NCBI RefSeq assembly: GCF_000802965.1
Contig: NZ_JSAK01000018.1
Coordinates: 261,236-325,235, forward strand
DNA length: 64,000 nt
Direction of reading: 5' to 3'
Source of the DNA: Pseudomonas fluorescens
GTDB lineage: Bacteria; Pseudomonadota; Gammaproteobacteria; Pseudomonadales; Pseudomonadaceae
This document shows positions 25,089 through 34,206 of this stretch, piece by piece (the first letter of the stretch is position 1; each line of letters opens with the position of its first letter). The notes under the pieces were generated by a model. The model saw only the letters and a program-made list of their open reading frames with translations, did not search any database and was not told where the DNA came from. The position numbers and the translations under genes were made by a program.

Positions 25089-26915
25089 ATGCATCCCCGC
25101 GTCCTTGAGGTCACCGAACGGCTTATCGCCCGCAGCCGCGCCACGCGTGAGGCTTACCTTGCACTGATTCGCAGTGCGGCCAGCGACGGTCCGATGCGCG
25201 GCAAGCTGCAATGCGCCAACTTCGCTCACGGCGTGGCCGGCTGCGGCAGCGACGACAAGAACAGCCTGCGGATGATGAACTCCGCCAACATCGCAATTGT
25301 TTCGTCATATAACGACATGCTCTCGGCGCACCAGCCGTACGAAGTCTTCCCGGAGCTGATCAAAAAAGCCCTGCGTGAAATCGGCTCCGTCGGCCAATTC
25401 GCCGGTGGCACGCCGGCGATGTGCGATGGCGTGACCCAGGGCGAGCCGGGCATGGAACTGAGCCTGCCGAGCCGCGAAGTGATTGCGCTGTCCACCGCCG
25501 TGGCGCTGTCTCACAACATGTTCGATGGCGCACTGATGCTCGGCATCTGCGACAAGATCGTCCCGGGCCTGATGATGGGCGCGCTGCGTTTCGGGCATCT
25601 GCCGATGATCTTCGTGCCGGGCGGGCCGATGGTGTCGGGCATTTCCAACAAGCAGAAAGCCGATGTGCGCCAGCGCTATGCCGAAGGCAAGGCCAGCCGC
25701 GAAGAGCTGCTGGAGTCGGAAATGAATTCCTACCACAGCCCCGGCACCTGCACCTTCTACGGCACCGCCAACACCAACCAGTTGCTGATGGAAGTCATGG
25801 GTCTGCACTTGCCGGGCGCGTCCTTCGTCAATCCGAACACGCCGCTGCGTGACGCCCTGACCCGCGAAGCGGCGCATCAGGTGACGCGCATTACCCAACA
25901 GAACGGCAACTACTTGCCGATCGGCGAAATCGTCGACGAGCGTTCGCTGGTCAACTCCATCGTGGCTTTGCACGCCACCGGCGGCTCCACCAACCACACC
26001 TTGCACATGCCTGCGATCGCCATGGCGGCGGGCATCCAGTTGACCTGGCAGGACATGGCCGACCTCTCCGAGGTGGTGCCGACCCTGAGCCACGTCTACC
26101 CGAACGGCAAAGCCGACATCAACCACTTCCAGGCCGCGGGCGGCATGTCGTTCCTGATCCGCGAACTGCTGGAAGCCGGGCTGCTCCACGAAAACGTCAA
26201 CACTGTGTTGGGCCACGGCCTGAGCCGTTATACCCAGGAACCGTTCCTCGACAATGGCGAACTGGTCTGGCGCGAAGGCATCACCGAAAGCCTCGACGAA
26301 AGCATCCTGCGCCCGGTCGCCCGCGCGTTCTCGCCAGAGGGCGGTTTGCGGGTGATGGAAGGCAACCTCGGTCGTGGCGTGATGAAGGTGTCCGCCGTGG
26401 CGTTGGAAAACCAGATCGTTGAAGCTCCGGCGATGGTGTTCCAGGATCAGCAGGACCTGGCCGATGCGTTCAAGGCCGGTTTGCTGGAGAAGGATTTTGT
26501 CGCGGTGATGCGCTTCCAGGGCCCGCGTTCCAATGGCATGCCGGAACTGCACAAGATGACGCCGTTCCTCGGCGTGCTGCAGGATCGCGGCTTCAAAGTC
26601 GCGCTGGTGACCGACGGGCGCATGTCCGGCGCGTCGGGGAAAATCCCGGCGGCCATTCATGTCAGCCCCGAAGCTTATGTCGGCGGCGCTTTGGCGCGGG
26701 TGCAAGAGGGCGATATCATCCGCGTCGATGGCGTCAAAGGCACCCTGGAGCTTAAGGTGGACGCCGAAGAATTCGCAGCGCGCACGCCGGCCAAAGGCCT
26801 GTTGGGCAACAACATCGGCACCGGTCGCGAACTGTTTGGTTTCATGCGCATGGCCTTCAGCTCCGCAGAGCAGGGCGCCAGCGCCTTTACTTCTGCCCTG
26901 GAGACGCTTAATTGA
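25089..26915 (+). CDS. edd: 6-phosphogluconate dehydratase
   Basis: At 608 residues it has the normal Edd length. The iron-sulfur cysteine motifs of the IlvD/Edd family are present (GVAGCGSDDKN near 55, PAMCDGVTQGEPGMELS near 118, MLGICDKIVPG near 156), as is GRMSGASGKIPAAIH near the C-terminus. It dehydrates 6-phosphogluconate to KDPG, the first committed Entner-Doudoroff step. TGGAG precedes the ATG. It overlaps glk by 4 bases. Confidence 0.97.
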   Translation: MHPRVLEVTERLIARSRATREAYLALIRSAASDGPMRGKLQCANFAHGVAGCGSDDKNSLRMMNSANIAIVSSYNDMLSAHQPYEVFPELIKKALREIGSVGQFAGGTPAMCDGVTQGEPGMELSLPSREVIALSTAVALSHNMFDGALMLGICDKIVPGLMMGALRFGHLPMIFVPGGPMVSGISNKQKADVRQRYAEGKASREELLESEMNSYHSPGTCTFYGTANTNQLLMEVMGLHLPGASFVNPNTPLRDALTREAAHQVTRITQQNGNYLPIGEIVDERSLVNSIVALHATGGSTNHTLHMPAIAMAAGIQLTWQDMADLSEVVPTLSHVYPNGKADINHFQAAGGMSFLIRELLEAGLLHENVNTVLGHGLSRYTQEPFLDNGELVWREGITESLDESILRPVARAFSPEGGLRVMEGNLGRGVMKVSAVALENQIVEAPAMVFQDQQDLADAFKAGLLEKDFVAVMRFQGPRSNGMPELHKMTPFLGVLQDRGFKVALVTDGRMSGASGKIPAAIHVSPEAYVGGALARVQEGDIIRVDGVKGTLELKVDAEEFAARTPAKGLLGNNIGTGRELFGFMRMAFSSAEQGASAFTSALETLN

Positions 26916-27862
26916 AACTGGCTTTGGTCGGTGACATCGGTGGGACCAACGCACGTTTCGCGTTGTGGAAAAACCAGCAGCTGGAATCAGTCCAGGTGCT
27001 GGCGACGGCAGATTTCGCCAGCCCGGAAGAGGCTATCAGCCTCTACCTGAGCGGGCTGGACCTGGCGCCTGGGTCGATCGGTTCGGTGTGCCTGTCGGTG
27101 GCAGGCCCCGTGAGCGGCGACGAATTCAAATTCACTAACAATCACTGGCGCCTCAGCCGCAAAGGTTTCTGCAAGACCTTGCAGGTGGAGCAACTGTTGC
27201 TGGTCAACGATTTCTCGGCCATGGCCCTGGGCATGACCCGTTTGCAGCCCGGCGAATTTCGCGTGGTCTGCGAAGGTACGCCGGAGCCGTTGCGCCCGGC
27301 AGTGGTGATCGGTCCGGGCACGGGGTTGGGCGTTGGCACCTTGCTCGATCTGGGCGAGGACCGTTTCGCCGCGCTGCCGGGGGAGGGCGGTCATGTCGAT
27401 TTACCGCTGAGCAGTCCACGCGAGACTCAACTGTGGCAGCACATCTTCAATGAAATCGGCCATGTCAGCGCCGAAACCGCGCTGAGCGGTGGTGGCTTGC
27501 CGCGTGTCTATCGGGCGATTTGTGCGGTGGACGGTCATACGCCGGTGCTCGAAACCCCGGAAGCGATTACCGCTACCGGGTTGGCGGGCGACCCGATTGC
27601 CCTGGAAGTGCTTGAGCAGTTCTGCTGCTGGCTCGGTCGCGTGGCCGGCAACAATGTGCTGACCACTGGTGCGCGCGGTGGCGTGTACATCGTGGGTGGG
27701 GTGATTCCGCGCTTCGCCGATTTCTTCCTCGAAAGCGGTTTCTCCCGCTGCTTTGCCGACAAGGGCTGCATGAGCGATTACTTCAAGGGGATTCCGGTGT
27801 GGCTGGTGACGGCGCCGTATTCGGGGCTTGTTGGTGCGGGAGTGGCGCTGGATCAGGCTTAA
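26912..27862 (+). CDS. glk: Glucokinase
   Basis: The 316-residue protein starts MKLALVGDIGGTNARFALW, the phosphate-1 ATP loop of ROK-independent bacterial glucokinases; GPGTGLGVGTL (about 131) and GEGGHVDLP (about 156) follow. It phosphorylates cytoplasmic glucose delivered by GtsABCD. The start codon is TTG, overlapping the edd stop (TTGA), so translation is probably coupled to edd. No better start exists downstream because the glucokinase motif begins at residue 4. Confidence 0.95.
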   Translation: MKLALVGDIGGTNARFALWKNQQLESVQVLATADFASPEEAISLYLSGLDLAPGSIGSVCLSVAGPVSGDEFKFTNNHWRLSRKGFCKTLQVEQLLLVNDFSAMALGMTRLQPGEFRVVCEGTPEPLRPAVVIGPGTGLGVGTLLDLGEDRFAALPGEGGHVDLPLSSPRETQLWQHIFNEIGHVSAETALSGGGLPRVYRAICAVDGHTPVLETPEAITATGLAGDPIALEVLEQFCCWLGRVAGNNVLTTGARGGVYIVGGVIPRFADFFLESGFSRCFADKGCMSDYFKGIPVWLVTAPYSGLVGAGVALDQA

Positions 27863-27875
27863 AACCGTGTCGCCC

Positions 27876-27963
27876 CCATCGCGGGCAAGCCACGCTCCCA
27901 CAGGATTTGTAGTATTTCAGAATGTGCACAAAACCTTGTGGGAGCTGGCTTGCCAGCGATGGG
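27876..27963. repeat. Mixed REP pair between glk and gltR
   Basis: An inverted unit of the GGGCTTGCCCGC class (27878-27904, with an ACG change) is paired with a forward unit of the GAGCTGGCTTGCCAGCGAT class at 27935-27960, so the two arms belong to different classes. Confidence 0.8.
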
Positions 27964-28038
27964 GCCAGAACGGGCAACAAATATCTAAGGTTCATCAGGC
28001 ATAATCGGCCCCAATTCAAACAACAAGGACGCCGCCCC

Positions 28039-28770
28039 GTGAGCTCAGTCAACAAGTCGATTTTGTTGGTCGATGACGACCAAGAGATACGCGAGTTGCT
28101 GGACACCTACCTGACCCGTGCCGGGTTTCAGGTGCGTACCACGCCCGACGGCGCCGGTTTTCGCCAGGCCCTGAACGATGAACCGAGCGATCTGGTGATC
28201 CTCGACGTGATGCTCCCGGACGAGGACGGTTTCAGTTTGTGCCGCTGGATTCGCCAGCACCCGCGTCGGGCCCAGGTGCCGATCATCATGCTTACTGCCA
28301 GCTCCGACGAGGCCGACCGCGTTATCGGCCTCGAACTGGGCGCGGACGATTACCTCGGTAAACCCTTCAGCCCGCGTGAATTGCAGGCGCGGATCAAAGC
28401 CTTGTTGCGCCGCGCGCAGTTTGGCCAGGAACGTTCCGGCAGCGAAGTGCTGGCCTTCGACGACTGGCGCCTGGACATGGTCAGCCATCGGCTGTTCCAC
28501 ATCGATGGCGAAGAAGTGATTCTGTCCGGCGCCGATTTCGCCTTGTTGAAACTGTTCCTCGATCACCCGCAGGAAATCCTCGACCGCGACACCATCGGCA
28601 ACGCCACGCGGGGCCGTGAGTTGATGCCGCTCGATCGCATCGTCGACATGGCCGTCAGCCGCCTGCGCCAGCGTCTGCGCGACACCGAAAAACCTCCGCG
28701 CCTGATTCGTACCGTACGCGGTAGCGGCTACCAACTGGCAGCCAATGTGGTTGCCAGCAATGGTCACTGA
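28039..28770 (+). CDS. gltR: Two-component response regulator GltR
   Basis: The 243-residue OmpR-type regulator has a receiver domain (acidic pocket VDDD near 11-13, phosphoacceptor in LDVMLPD near 55, KPF lysine) and a winged-helix C-terminus (IRTVRGSGYQL). The chosen GTG at 28039 has AAGGA upstream and gives the family start MSSVNKSILLVDDD. With GtrS it controls glucose uptake genes in Pseudomonas. It sits between glk and gtrS, overlapping the latter. Confidence 0.93.
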   Translation: MSSVNKSILLVDDDQEIRELLDTYLTRAGFQVRTTPDGAGFRQALNDEPSDLVILDVMLPDEDGFSLCRWIRQHPRRAQVPIIMLTASSDEADRVIGLELGADDYLGKPFSPRELQARIKALLRRAQFGQERSGSEVLAFDDWRLDMVSHRLFHIDGEEVILSGADFALLKLFLDHPQEILDRDTIGNATRGRELMPLDRIVDMAVSRLRQRLRDTEKPPRLIRTVRGSGYQLAANVVASNGH

Positions 28771-30229
28771 GTTCCTGCGCAAACTCGCCGGGCGGGTGCC
28801 GGTGCCTCGATCGTTGCTCGGGCGCATGTTGCTGCTGACCCTGTTGGCGATGTTGTTTGCACAGGCTTTGTCCAGCGTGATCTGGGTCTCGCAGTTGCGC
28901 GCCACCCAACTCGAAGGCCTGGTCACCAGCGCCCGCAGCCTGGCGCACTCGATGACCGCCAGTGTCAGTTATTTCCGTTCGTTGCCGGTGGCGTTCCGGC
29001 CGCTGGTGCTCGACCAGTTGCGCAGCATGGGCGGCACGCGGTTTGTGGTGACGCTGAATGACAAACCCTTAGGTATGGAAGTGCTGCCGATCACCCCACG
29101 CAAAGAGGCGGTGATCAAAGCGGTGGACGAAGTGTTGCGCCAGTCCCTTGGCCATGACACCGATATTTCGGTGACTTTCGTCAGTCCTGAAGATCTGAGG
29201 ATTTTCAACGCCGGCCTGAAGCTCGACGAGCTGCCACGGTCCTGGGCGCATTACGCGCTGACCCTGGAGCCGGTTAATCCACCTGTACTGGTCACCCAGA
29301 TCCAGATGGCGCCGGGCGAATGGCTGTATATCGCCTCGCTGTTGCCCGAGCCCTACACCAGCCTAGAGGAGCAAGGCCTGCCGTCGCAGCAGGTGTGGTT
29401 CATCGTCCTCACCAGCGGCTTTCTGCTGTTGTTCATTGGTGTGTTGGTGCACTGGCAAAGCCGTCCGCTCAAGCGCCTGGCGCGGGCGGCGCGGGATCTG
29501 TCGCTGGGGGCCGACGTCGAGCCGGTGGCTGAGGGCGGTGGCAGTGAAGTGGTCGAGGTCGGTCGTGCCTTCAACACCATGCGCGAACGCATCAGCCGCT
29601 ACCTGACCGAGCGCAGCCAATTGTTCAGCGCGATTTCCCACGACCTGCGCACACCGATTACCCGGTTGCGCTTGCGAGTCGAGCTGCTCGAAGACGAAAA
29701 GATGCAAGCCAAGTTCAGCCGCGATCTGGATGAGTTGGAACTGCTGGTCAAAGGCGCGCTGCAATGTGTGAAGGACACCGACATCCACGAGAACATCGAG
29801 CCTGTGGATCTCAATCACGTGCTCGATTGTCTGGTGGAGCCGTACCTGGCACCGAACGGCAATGGTCGCGTGACCCAACAGGGGCGGGCGCTGGCAGCGT
29901 ATCCGGGGAAGCCGTTGGCGCTCAAGCGCTGTATCGGCAACCTGATCGACAACGCGCTCAAGTACGGGCAAAACGCGCACCTGCACATCGATGACGACGA
30001 CAGTGCGTTCGTCCTGCATGTCGATGACGAAGGGCCGGGGGTTCCGGAGCAGCGGCTGGAGCAGGTGTTCGAACCGCACTTCCGGTTAGCCGGGCAGCAG
30101 CAGGGTTATGGGTTGGGCTTGGGAATTGCGCGCAACATTGCCCATAGTCATGGGGGTGAGGTGAGTTTGCAGAATTTGCGTGAAGGCGGGTTGCGGGTGA
30201 CGTTGCAACTACCACGATCGATGGACTGA
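28760..30229 (+). CDS. gtrS: Sensor histidine kinase GtrS
   Basis: About 489 residues: TM1 (about 25-45), a periplasmic sensor of about 130 residues, TM2 (VLTSGFLLLFIGVLV), HAMP, dimerisation helix with the phosphoacceptor in ISHDLRTPITRLR (about 293), and ATPase motifs NLIDNALKYG and DDEGPGVP. It phosphorylates GltR; in P. aeruginosa it senses glucose catabolites such as 2-ketogluconate. I start at the ATG at 28760, which overlaps gltR by 11 bases; the ATG at 28745 adds five residues and cannot be excluded. Confidence 0.92.
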   Translation: MVTEFLRKLAGRVPVPRSLLGRMLLLTLLAMLFAQALSSVIWVSQLRATQLEGLVTSARSLAHSMTASVSYFRSLPVAFRPLVLDQLRSMGGTRFVVTLNDKPLGMEVLPITPRKEAVIKAVDEVLRQSLGHDTDISVTFVSPEDLRIFNAGLKLDELPRSWAHYALTLEPVNPPVLVTQIQMAPGEWLYIASLLPEPYTSLEEQGLPSQQVWFIVLTSGFLLLFIGVLVHWQSRPLKRLARAARDLSLGADVEPVAEGGGSEVVEVGRAFNTMRERISRYLTERSQLFSAISHDLRTPITRLRLRVELLEDEKMQAKFSRDLDELELLVKGALQCVKDTDIHENIEPVDLNHVLDCLVEPYLAPNGNGRVTQQGRALAAYPGKPLALKRCIGNLIDNALKYGQNAHLHIDDDDSAFVLHVDDEGPGVPEQRLEQVFEPHFRLAGQQQGYGLGLGIARNIAHSHGGEVSLQNLREGGLRVTLQLPRSMD

Positions 30230-30240
30230 CAAACAAACCC

Positions 30241-30332
30241 TGTGGCGAGGGAGCTTGCTCCCGCTGGACTGCGTAGCAGTCCTTCTTTTGGGGCCGCTTC
30301 GCGACCCAGCGGGATCAAGCTCCCTCGCCACA
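30241..30332. repeat. REPIN pair (class GTGGCGAGGGAGCTTGCTCCC)
   Basis: Two inverted arms of a GAGGGAGCTTGCTCCCGCTG class flank about 35 bases downstream of gtrS; the same class recurs at 37831, 47917 and 57458. Confidence 0.88.
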
Positions 30333-30360
30333 ATTATCAATCACCACGAAACCTGCGTGA

Positions 30361-30427
30361 ATGTCACAGGCTGGTGACATAACTCGCCCCCTTCGTTACA
30401 AGCCCGCGACCATCCGTTGTTTAGACT
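30361..30427 (+). promoter_or_regulatory. Operator-promoter module of the AGE isomerase gene (candidate GltR target)
   Basis: A perfect palindrome ATGTCAC-N6-GTGACAT (30361-30380) is followed after 10 bases by CTTCGTTAC (30391-30399) and, after 19 bases, GTTTAGACT (30419-30427) which fits a -10 region. The same elements with identical spacings precede gtsA at 31715-31781. The neighbouring GltR/GtrS pair makes GltR the first candidate binder. Confidence 0.6.
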
Positions 30428-30437
30428 GCCCCTCAGT

Positions 30438-30455
30438 CATAACAACAAAAAAGGT
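30438..30455 (+). promoter_or_regulatory. A-rich leader of the AGE isomerase gene (possible Hfq/Crc site)
   Basis: CATAACAACAAAAAAGGT just before the ATG contains repeated AAnAAnAA triplets, the Hfq/Crc catabolite repression pattern, overlapping the ribosome site. An almost identical leader precedes gtsA. Confidence 0.5.
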
Positions 30456-30460
30456 CCCCC

Positions 30461-31720
30461 ATGCACACCTTCCAACCGGCCTTCAGCAGTTGGCTGAACG
30501 CGCCCGCTCATCAGCAATGGCTCGTCGCCGAAGGCCTGCGCCTGCTGGCGTTTGCCAAGGCTTCGAAACTTGCAGAAGGCTTCGGCAATCTCGATGAAAA
30601 AGGCCGACTTTCAGCCAACGCCCAAGCCGAAACCATGAACACTGCGCGCATGACCCACAGCTTCGCCATGGCCCATATTCAGGGCCTGCCGGGGTTTGCC
30701 GAGCTGGTGGATCACGGCATCGCTGCCCTGCGCGGGCCGTTACGCGATGCGCTGCATGGGGGATGGTTCGCCGTCGCTGAACACCGCGACGGCAACACGG
30801 GCAAGAACGCCTATCTGCATGCCTTCGTCGCGCTGGCCGCCAGTTCTGCGGTGGTTGCGCAGCGTCCCGGTGCGCAGGCCTTGCTCGACGATGCCATCGA
30901 CATTATCGACACTTATTTCTGGAGCGAGGAGGAGGGCGCCATGCGCGAATCCTTTAATCGCGACTGGAGTGAAGAGGAGGCGTATCGCGGTGCCAACAGC
31001 AACATGCACGCCACTGAAGCTTTCCTCGCCCTGGCCGATGTCACCGACGACAACCGCTGGCTGTGCCGAGCGCAGCGCATCGTCGAGCGCGTGATCCATG
31101 GCTACGCCGCCGCCAACGACTACCTGGTGATCGAACATTTCGACCACGACTGGCAGCCGCTGCGCGAATACAACCACGACAACCCGGCCGACGGTTTCCG
31201 TCCTTACGGCACCACGCCGGGCCATGGTTTCGAATGGGCGCGGTTGCTACTGCATCTGGAAGCGGCGCGGGTTCAGGCCGGCATGCTGACACCCGGATGG
31301 CTGGCCACCGACGCGCAAAAACTCTTCGAGCAAAACTGCCGCCACGGCTGGGACGTCGACGGCGCGCCGGGCATTGTCTACACCCTCGACTGGGACAACA
31401 AAGCGGTGGTTCGCCATCGCCTGCACTGGACCCATTGCGAAGCCAGTGCGGCTGCCAGTGCGCTGCTGCAGCGTACCGGTGATAAGCAATTCGAGCGCTG
31501 GTACCGCCTGTTTTGGGAATTCTGTGACAGTCATTTCATCGACCGCTGCGATGGCAGTTGGCATCACGAACTCGACCCATTGAACCGCCCAAGTGCCGAT
31601 ATCTGGGCCGGTAAACCGGACCTTTATCACGCCTGGCAAGCCGTACTGATCCCTCGTCTACCCTTGTCACCCAGTATGGCAACGGCTCTGGCGCAATTGT
31701 CCCAGGGCGGTTCTATGTAA
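30461..31720 (+). CDS. AGE-family sugar epimerase/isomerase (mannose isomerase-like)
   Basis: The 419-residue protein is an (alpha/alpha)6-barrel of the N-acylglucosamine 2-epimerase family. Visible family motifs are NTARMTHSF (about 60), GGWFAV (about 100), RGANSNMHATEA (about 180), TPGHGFEW (about 250), WTHCEA (about 327) and PDLYHAWQA (about 386). The pattern is nearer to D-mannose isomerase/YihS than to GlcNAc epimerase, so a mannose-fructose interconversion is likely but not proven. It stands between gtrS and gtsA and has a promoter module copied before gtsA. Confidence 0.87.
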   Translation: MHTFQPAFSSWLNAPAHQQWLVAEGLRLLAFAKASKLAEGFGNLDEKGRLSANAQAETMNTARMTHSFAMAHIQGLPGFAELVDHGIAALRGPLRDALHGGWFAVAEHRDGNTGKNAYLHAFVALAASSAVVAQRPGAQALLDDAIDIIDTYFWSEEEGAMRESFNRDWSEEEAYRGANSNMHATEAFLALADVTDDNRWLCRAQRIVERVIHGYAAANDYLVIEHFDHDWQPLREYNHDNPADGFRPYGTTPGHGFEWARLLLHLEAARVQAGMLTPGWLATDAQKLFEQNCRHGWDVDGAPGIVYTLDWDNKAVVRHRLHWTHCEASAAASALLQRTGDKQFERWYRLFWEFCDSHFIDRCDGSWHHELDPLNRPSADIWAGKPDLYHAWQAVLIPRLPLSPSMATALAQLSQGGSM

Positions 31721-31781
31721 CCATGCAGTGACATTCGCACGTCCCTTCGTTACCTGCGAAGGGACATCCCCTGTTTAAACT
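31715..31781 (+). promoter_or_regulatory. Operator-promoter module of gtsA (candidate GltR target)
   Basis: ATGTAAC-N6-GTGACAT (31715-31734), then 10 bases, CTTCGTTAC (31745-31753), then 19 bases, GTTTAAACT (31773-31781). It copies the module at 30361-30427 in all spacings. The left half-site includes the TAA stop of the isomerase gene, so the operator overlaps the preceding coding sequence. Confidence 0.6.
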
Positions 31782-31814
31782 CTTATGCAGCGCAAGCACC
31801 AGACTTGCATGCAT

Positions 31815-31826
31815 AACAACAAGAAA
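31815..31826 (+). promoter_or_regulatory. A-rich leader of gtsA (possible Hfq/Crc site)
   Basis: AACAACAAGAAA immediately precedes the gtsA ribosome site and fits AAnAAnAA, as expected for a catabolite-repressed sugar uptake gene. Confidence 0.5.
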
Positions 31827-31838
31827 GGTACATCTCAG

Positions 31839-33140
31839 ATGAATGCGATTTCTCGCCTCGCTACTGTCATTTCTGTCGCCTCCCTGTTCCCGCTCGCCAT
31901 TCTGCCTCTCAGTGTTTCCGCTGCCGATTCCAAAGGTTCGGTGGAAGTCGTGCACTGGTGGACGTCCGGCGGTGAAAAGGCTGCCGTTGATGTACTCAAG
32001 GCCCAAGTTGAAAAAGACGGTTTCACCTGGAAAGACGGCGCAGTAGCTGGCGGAGGTGGTGCGACGGCCATGACCGTGCTGAAAAGCCGCGCCGTTGCCG
32101 GTAACCCGCCAGGCGTTGCGCAGATCAAGGGCCCGGACATCCAGGAATGGGCGTCGACCGGACTGCTCGACACCGACGTCCTCAAAGAGGTTGCCAAGGA
32201 AGAGAAGTGGGACAGCCTGCTCGACAAGAAAGTCTCCGATACCGTGAAGTACGAAGGTGATTACGTGGCCGTGCCGGTGAACATTCACCGGGTGAACTGG
32301 CTGTGGATCAACCCGGAAGTCTTCAAGAAAGCCGGTATCACCAAGAACCCGACCACCCTCGAAGAATTCTACGCCGCTGGCGACAAGCTCAAGGCTGCCG
32401 GTTTCATTCCGCTCGCCCACGGCGGCCAGCCATGGCAGGACAGCACCGTGTTCGAAGCCGTTGTGCTGTCGGTCATGGGTGTCGATGGTTACAAGAAAGC
32501 CCTGGTTGACCTCGACAACGGTGCGTTGACCGGTCCGCAAATGGTCAAGGCGCTGACCGAGCTGAAGAAAGTCGCGACCTACATGGACGCCGACGGCAAA
32601 GGCCAGGACTGGAACCTGGAAGCGGCCAAGGTCATCAACGGCAAGGCCGGCATGCAGATCATGGGTGACTGGGCCAAGTCTGAATGGACCGCCGCCAAGA
32701 AAGTCGCCGGCAAGGACTACGAGTGCGTAGCGTTCCCGGGTACCGACAAGGCGTTCACCTACAACATCGACTCGCTGGCGGTGTTCAAGCAGAAAGACAA
32801 AGGCACTGCTGCCGGTCAGCAGGACATCGCCAAAGTCGTGCTGGGTGAGAGCTTCCAGAAAGTCTTCAGCATCAACAAAGGTTCGATTCCGGTCCGTAAC
32901 GACATGTTGAACGACATGGAGAAACTCGGTTTCGACTCCTGCGCCCAGACCGCCGCCAAGGACTTCCTGGCTGACGCCAAGTCCGGCGGCCTGCAACCAA
33001 GCATGGCGCACAACATGGCGACCACGCTGGCGGTACAGGGTGCGTTCTTCGATGTCGTGACCAACTACATCAACGACCCGAAAGCCGACCCGGCCGATGC
33101 GGCCAAGAAACTGGGCGCGGCGGTTCAGTCAGCCAAATAA
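31839..33140 (+). CDS. gtsA: Glucose ABC transporter, periplasmic binding protein
   Basis: The 433-residue protein has a signal peptide cut near VSA-ADSKG (about residue 28) and the family 1 sugar-binding fold with the early VVHWWTSGGEK motif. It captures glucose, and possibly mannose, in the periplasm. The ATG at 31839 with AAAGG upstream is chosen; the open frame to 31785 lies in the promoter leader. It is first of gtsABCD, the high-affinity uptake route feeding glk. Confidence 0.95.
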   Translation: MNAISRLATVISVASLFPLAILPLSVSAADSKGSVEVVHWWTSGGEKAAVDVLKAQVEKDGFTWKDGAVAGGGGATAMTVLKSRAVAGNPPGVAQIKGPDIQEWASTGLLDTDVLKEVAKEEKWDSLLDKKVSDTVKYEGDYVAVPVNIHRVNWLWINPEVFKKAGITKNPTTLEEFYAAGDKLKAAGFIPLAHGGQPWQDSTVFEAVVLSVMGVDGYKKALVDLDNGALTGPQMVKALTELKKVATYMDADGKGQDWNLEAAKVINGKAGMQIMGDWAKSEWTAAKKVAGKDYECVAFPGTDKAFTYNIDSLAVFKQKDKGTAAGQQDIAKVVLGESFQKVFSINKGSIPVRNDMLNDMEKLGFDSCAQTAAKDFLADAKSGGLQPSMAHNMATTLAVQGAFFDVVTNYINDPKADPADAAKKLGAAVQSAK

Positions 33141-33165
33141 CCGCAAGCAACGCCGGCCCCCTGTG

Positions 33166-33252
33166 CAGGAGCCGGCTTGCTGGCGATGGCTGAGTGTCAG
33201 TCAACGGATTCATCGACTGGTCTACCGCTATCGCCAGCAAGCCGGCTCCTAC
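33166..33252. repeat. REPIN pair between gtsA and gtsB (class GGAGCCGGCTTGCTGGCGAT)
   Basis: Two inverted REP units sit inside the gts operon. A hairpin here could stabilise the abundant gtsA message relative to the membrane genes, as such elements do in other binding-protein operons. Confidence 0.9.
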
Positions 33253-33297
33253 CAAGGGATCTGCATGTAGTTTTATTCCCTCGTACTGGATTTCCCC

Positions 33298-34206
33298 ATG
33301 AGTTCTGTTGCTGTGTTCAGCAAGGCCTCGCCGTTCGATGCATTGCAGCGCTGGCTCCCAAAACTGGTGCTGGCGCCGAGCATGTTCATCGTTCTGGTGG
33401 GCTTCTATGGCTACATCCTGTGGACGTTCGTGCTGTCGTTCACCACCTCGACCTTCCTGCCGAACTACAAGTGGGCAGGCCTGGCGCAATACGCGCGGCT
33501 GTTCGACAACGACCGCTGGTGGGTGGCGAGCAAGAACCTGGCGCTGTTCGGCGGCATGTTCATCGGCATCACCCTGGTGATCGGCGTGCTGCTGGCGGTT
33601 TTTCTCGACCAGCGCATCCGTCGCGAAGGCTTCATCCGCACCATTTACCTGTACCCGATGGCGCTCTCGATGATCGTCACCGGTACCGCGTGGAAATGGC
33701 TGCTCAACCCGGGCATGGGCCTGGACAAATTGTTGCGTGACTGGGGCTGGGAAGGCTTCCGCCTGGACTGGCTGATCGACCCGGATCGCGTGGTGTATTG
33801 CCTGGTGATTGCCGCTGTCTGGCAAGCCTCGGGTTTCATCATGGCGATGTTCCTCGCCGGCCTGCGTGGCGTTGATCAATCGATCATCCGTGCCGCACAG
33901 ATCGATGGCGCGAGCATGCCGCGCATCTACTGGAAAGTGGTGCTGCCAAGCCTGCGTCCGGTGTTCTTCAGTGCGGTGATGATTCTGGCGCACATCGCGA
34001 TCAAGAGCTTCGACCTGGTGGCCGCGATGACCGCCGGTGGCCCGGGTTACTCCTCGGACCTGCCCGCGATGTTCATGTATTCCTTCACCTTCAGTCGCGG
34101 CCAGATGGGCATGGGTTCGGCCAGTGCGATTCTGATGCTCGGTGCGATTCTCGCAATCATCGTGCCTTACCTGTACTCCGAGCTGAGGACCAAGCGTCAT
34201 GACTAG
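33298..34206 (+). CDS. gtsB: Glucose ABC transporter permease 1
   Basis: This 302-residue membrane protein has six predicted helices and the MalF-type EAA loop (RAAQIDGASMPRIYWKVVLP, about residues 197-216) that docks with the ATPase. It pairs with GtsC to form the channel. It overlaps gtsC by 8 bases, so the two are translated together. The ribosome site is weak. Confidence 0.94.
   Translation: MSSVAVFSKASPFDALQRWLPKLVLAPSMFIVLVGFYGYILWTFVLSFTTSTFLPNYKWAGLAQYARLFDNDRWWVASKNLALFGGMFIGITLVIGVLLAVFLDQRIRREGFIRTIYLYPMALSMIVTGTAWKWLLNPGMGLDKLLRDWGWEGFRLDWLIDPDRVVYCLVIAAVWQASGFIMAMFLAGLRGVDQSIIRAAQIDGASMPRIYWKVVLPSLRPVFFSAVMILAHIAIKSFDLVAAMTAGGPGYSSDLPAMFMYSFTFSRGQMGMGSASAILMLGAILAIIVPYLYSELRTKRHD

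Noticed and set aside
25305..26954. A 549-codon open frame opposite edd
   Set aside because: It lies entirely antisense to edd with histidine/arginine-rich shadow composition and no motif.
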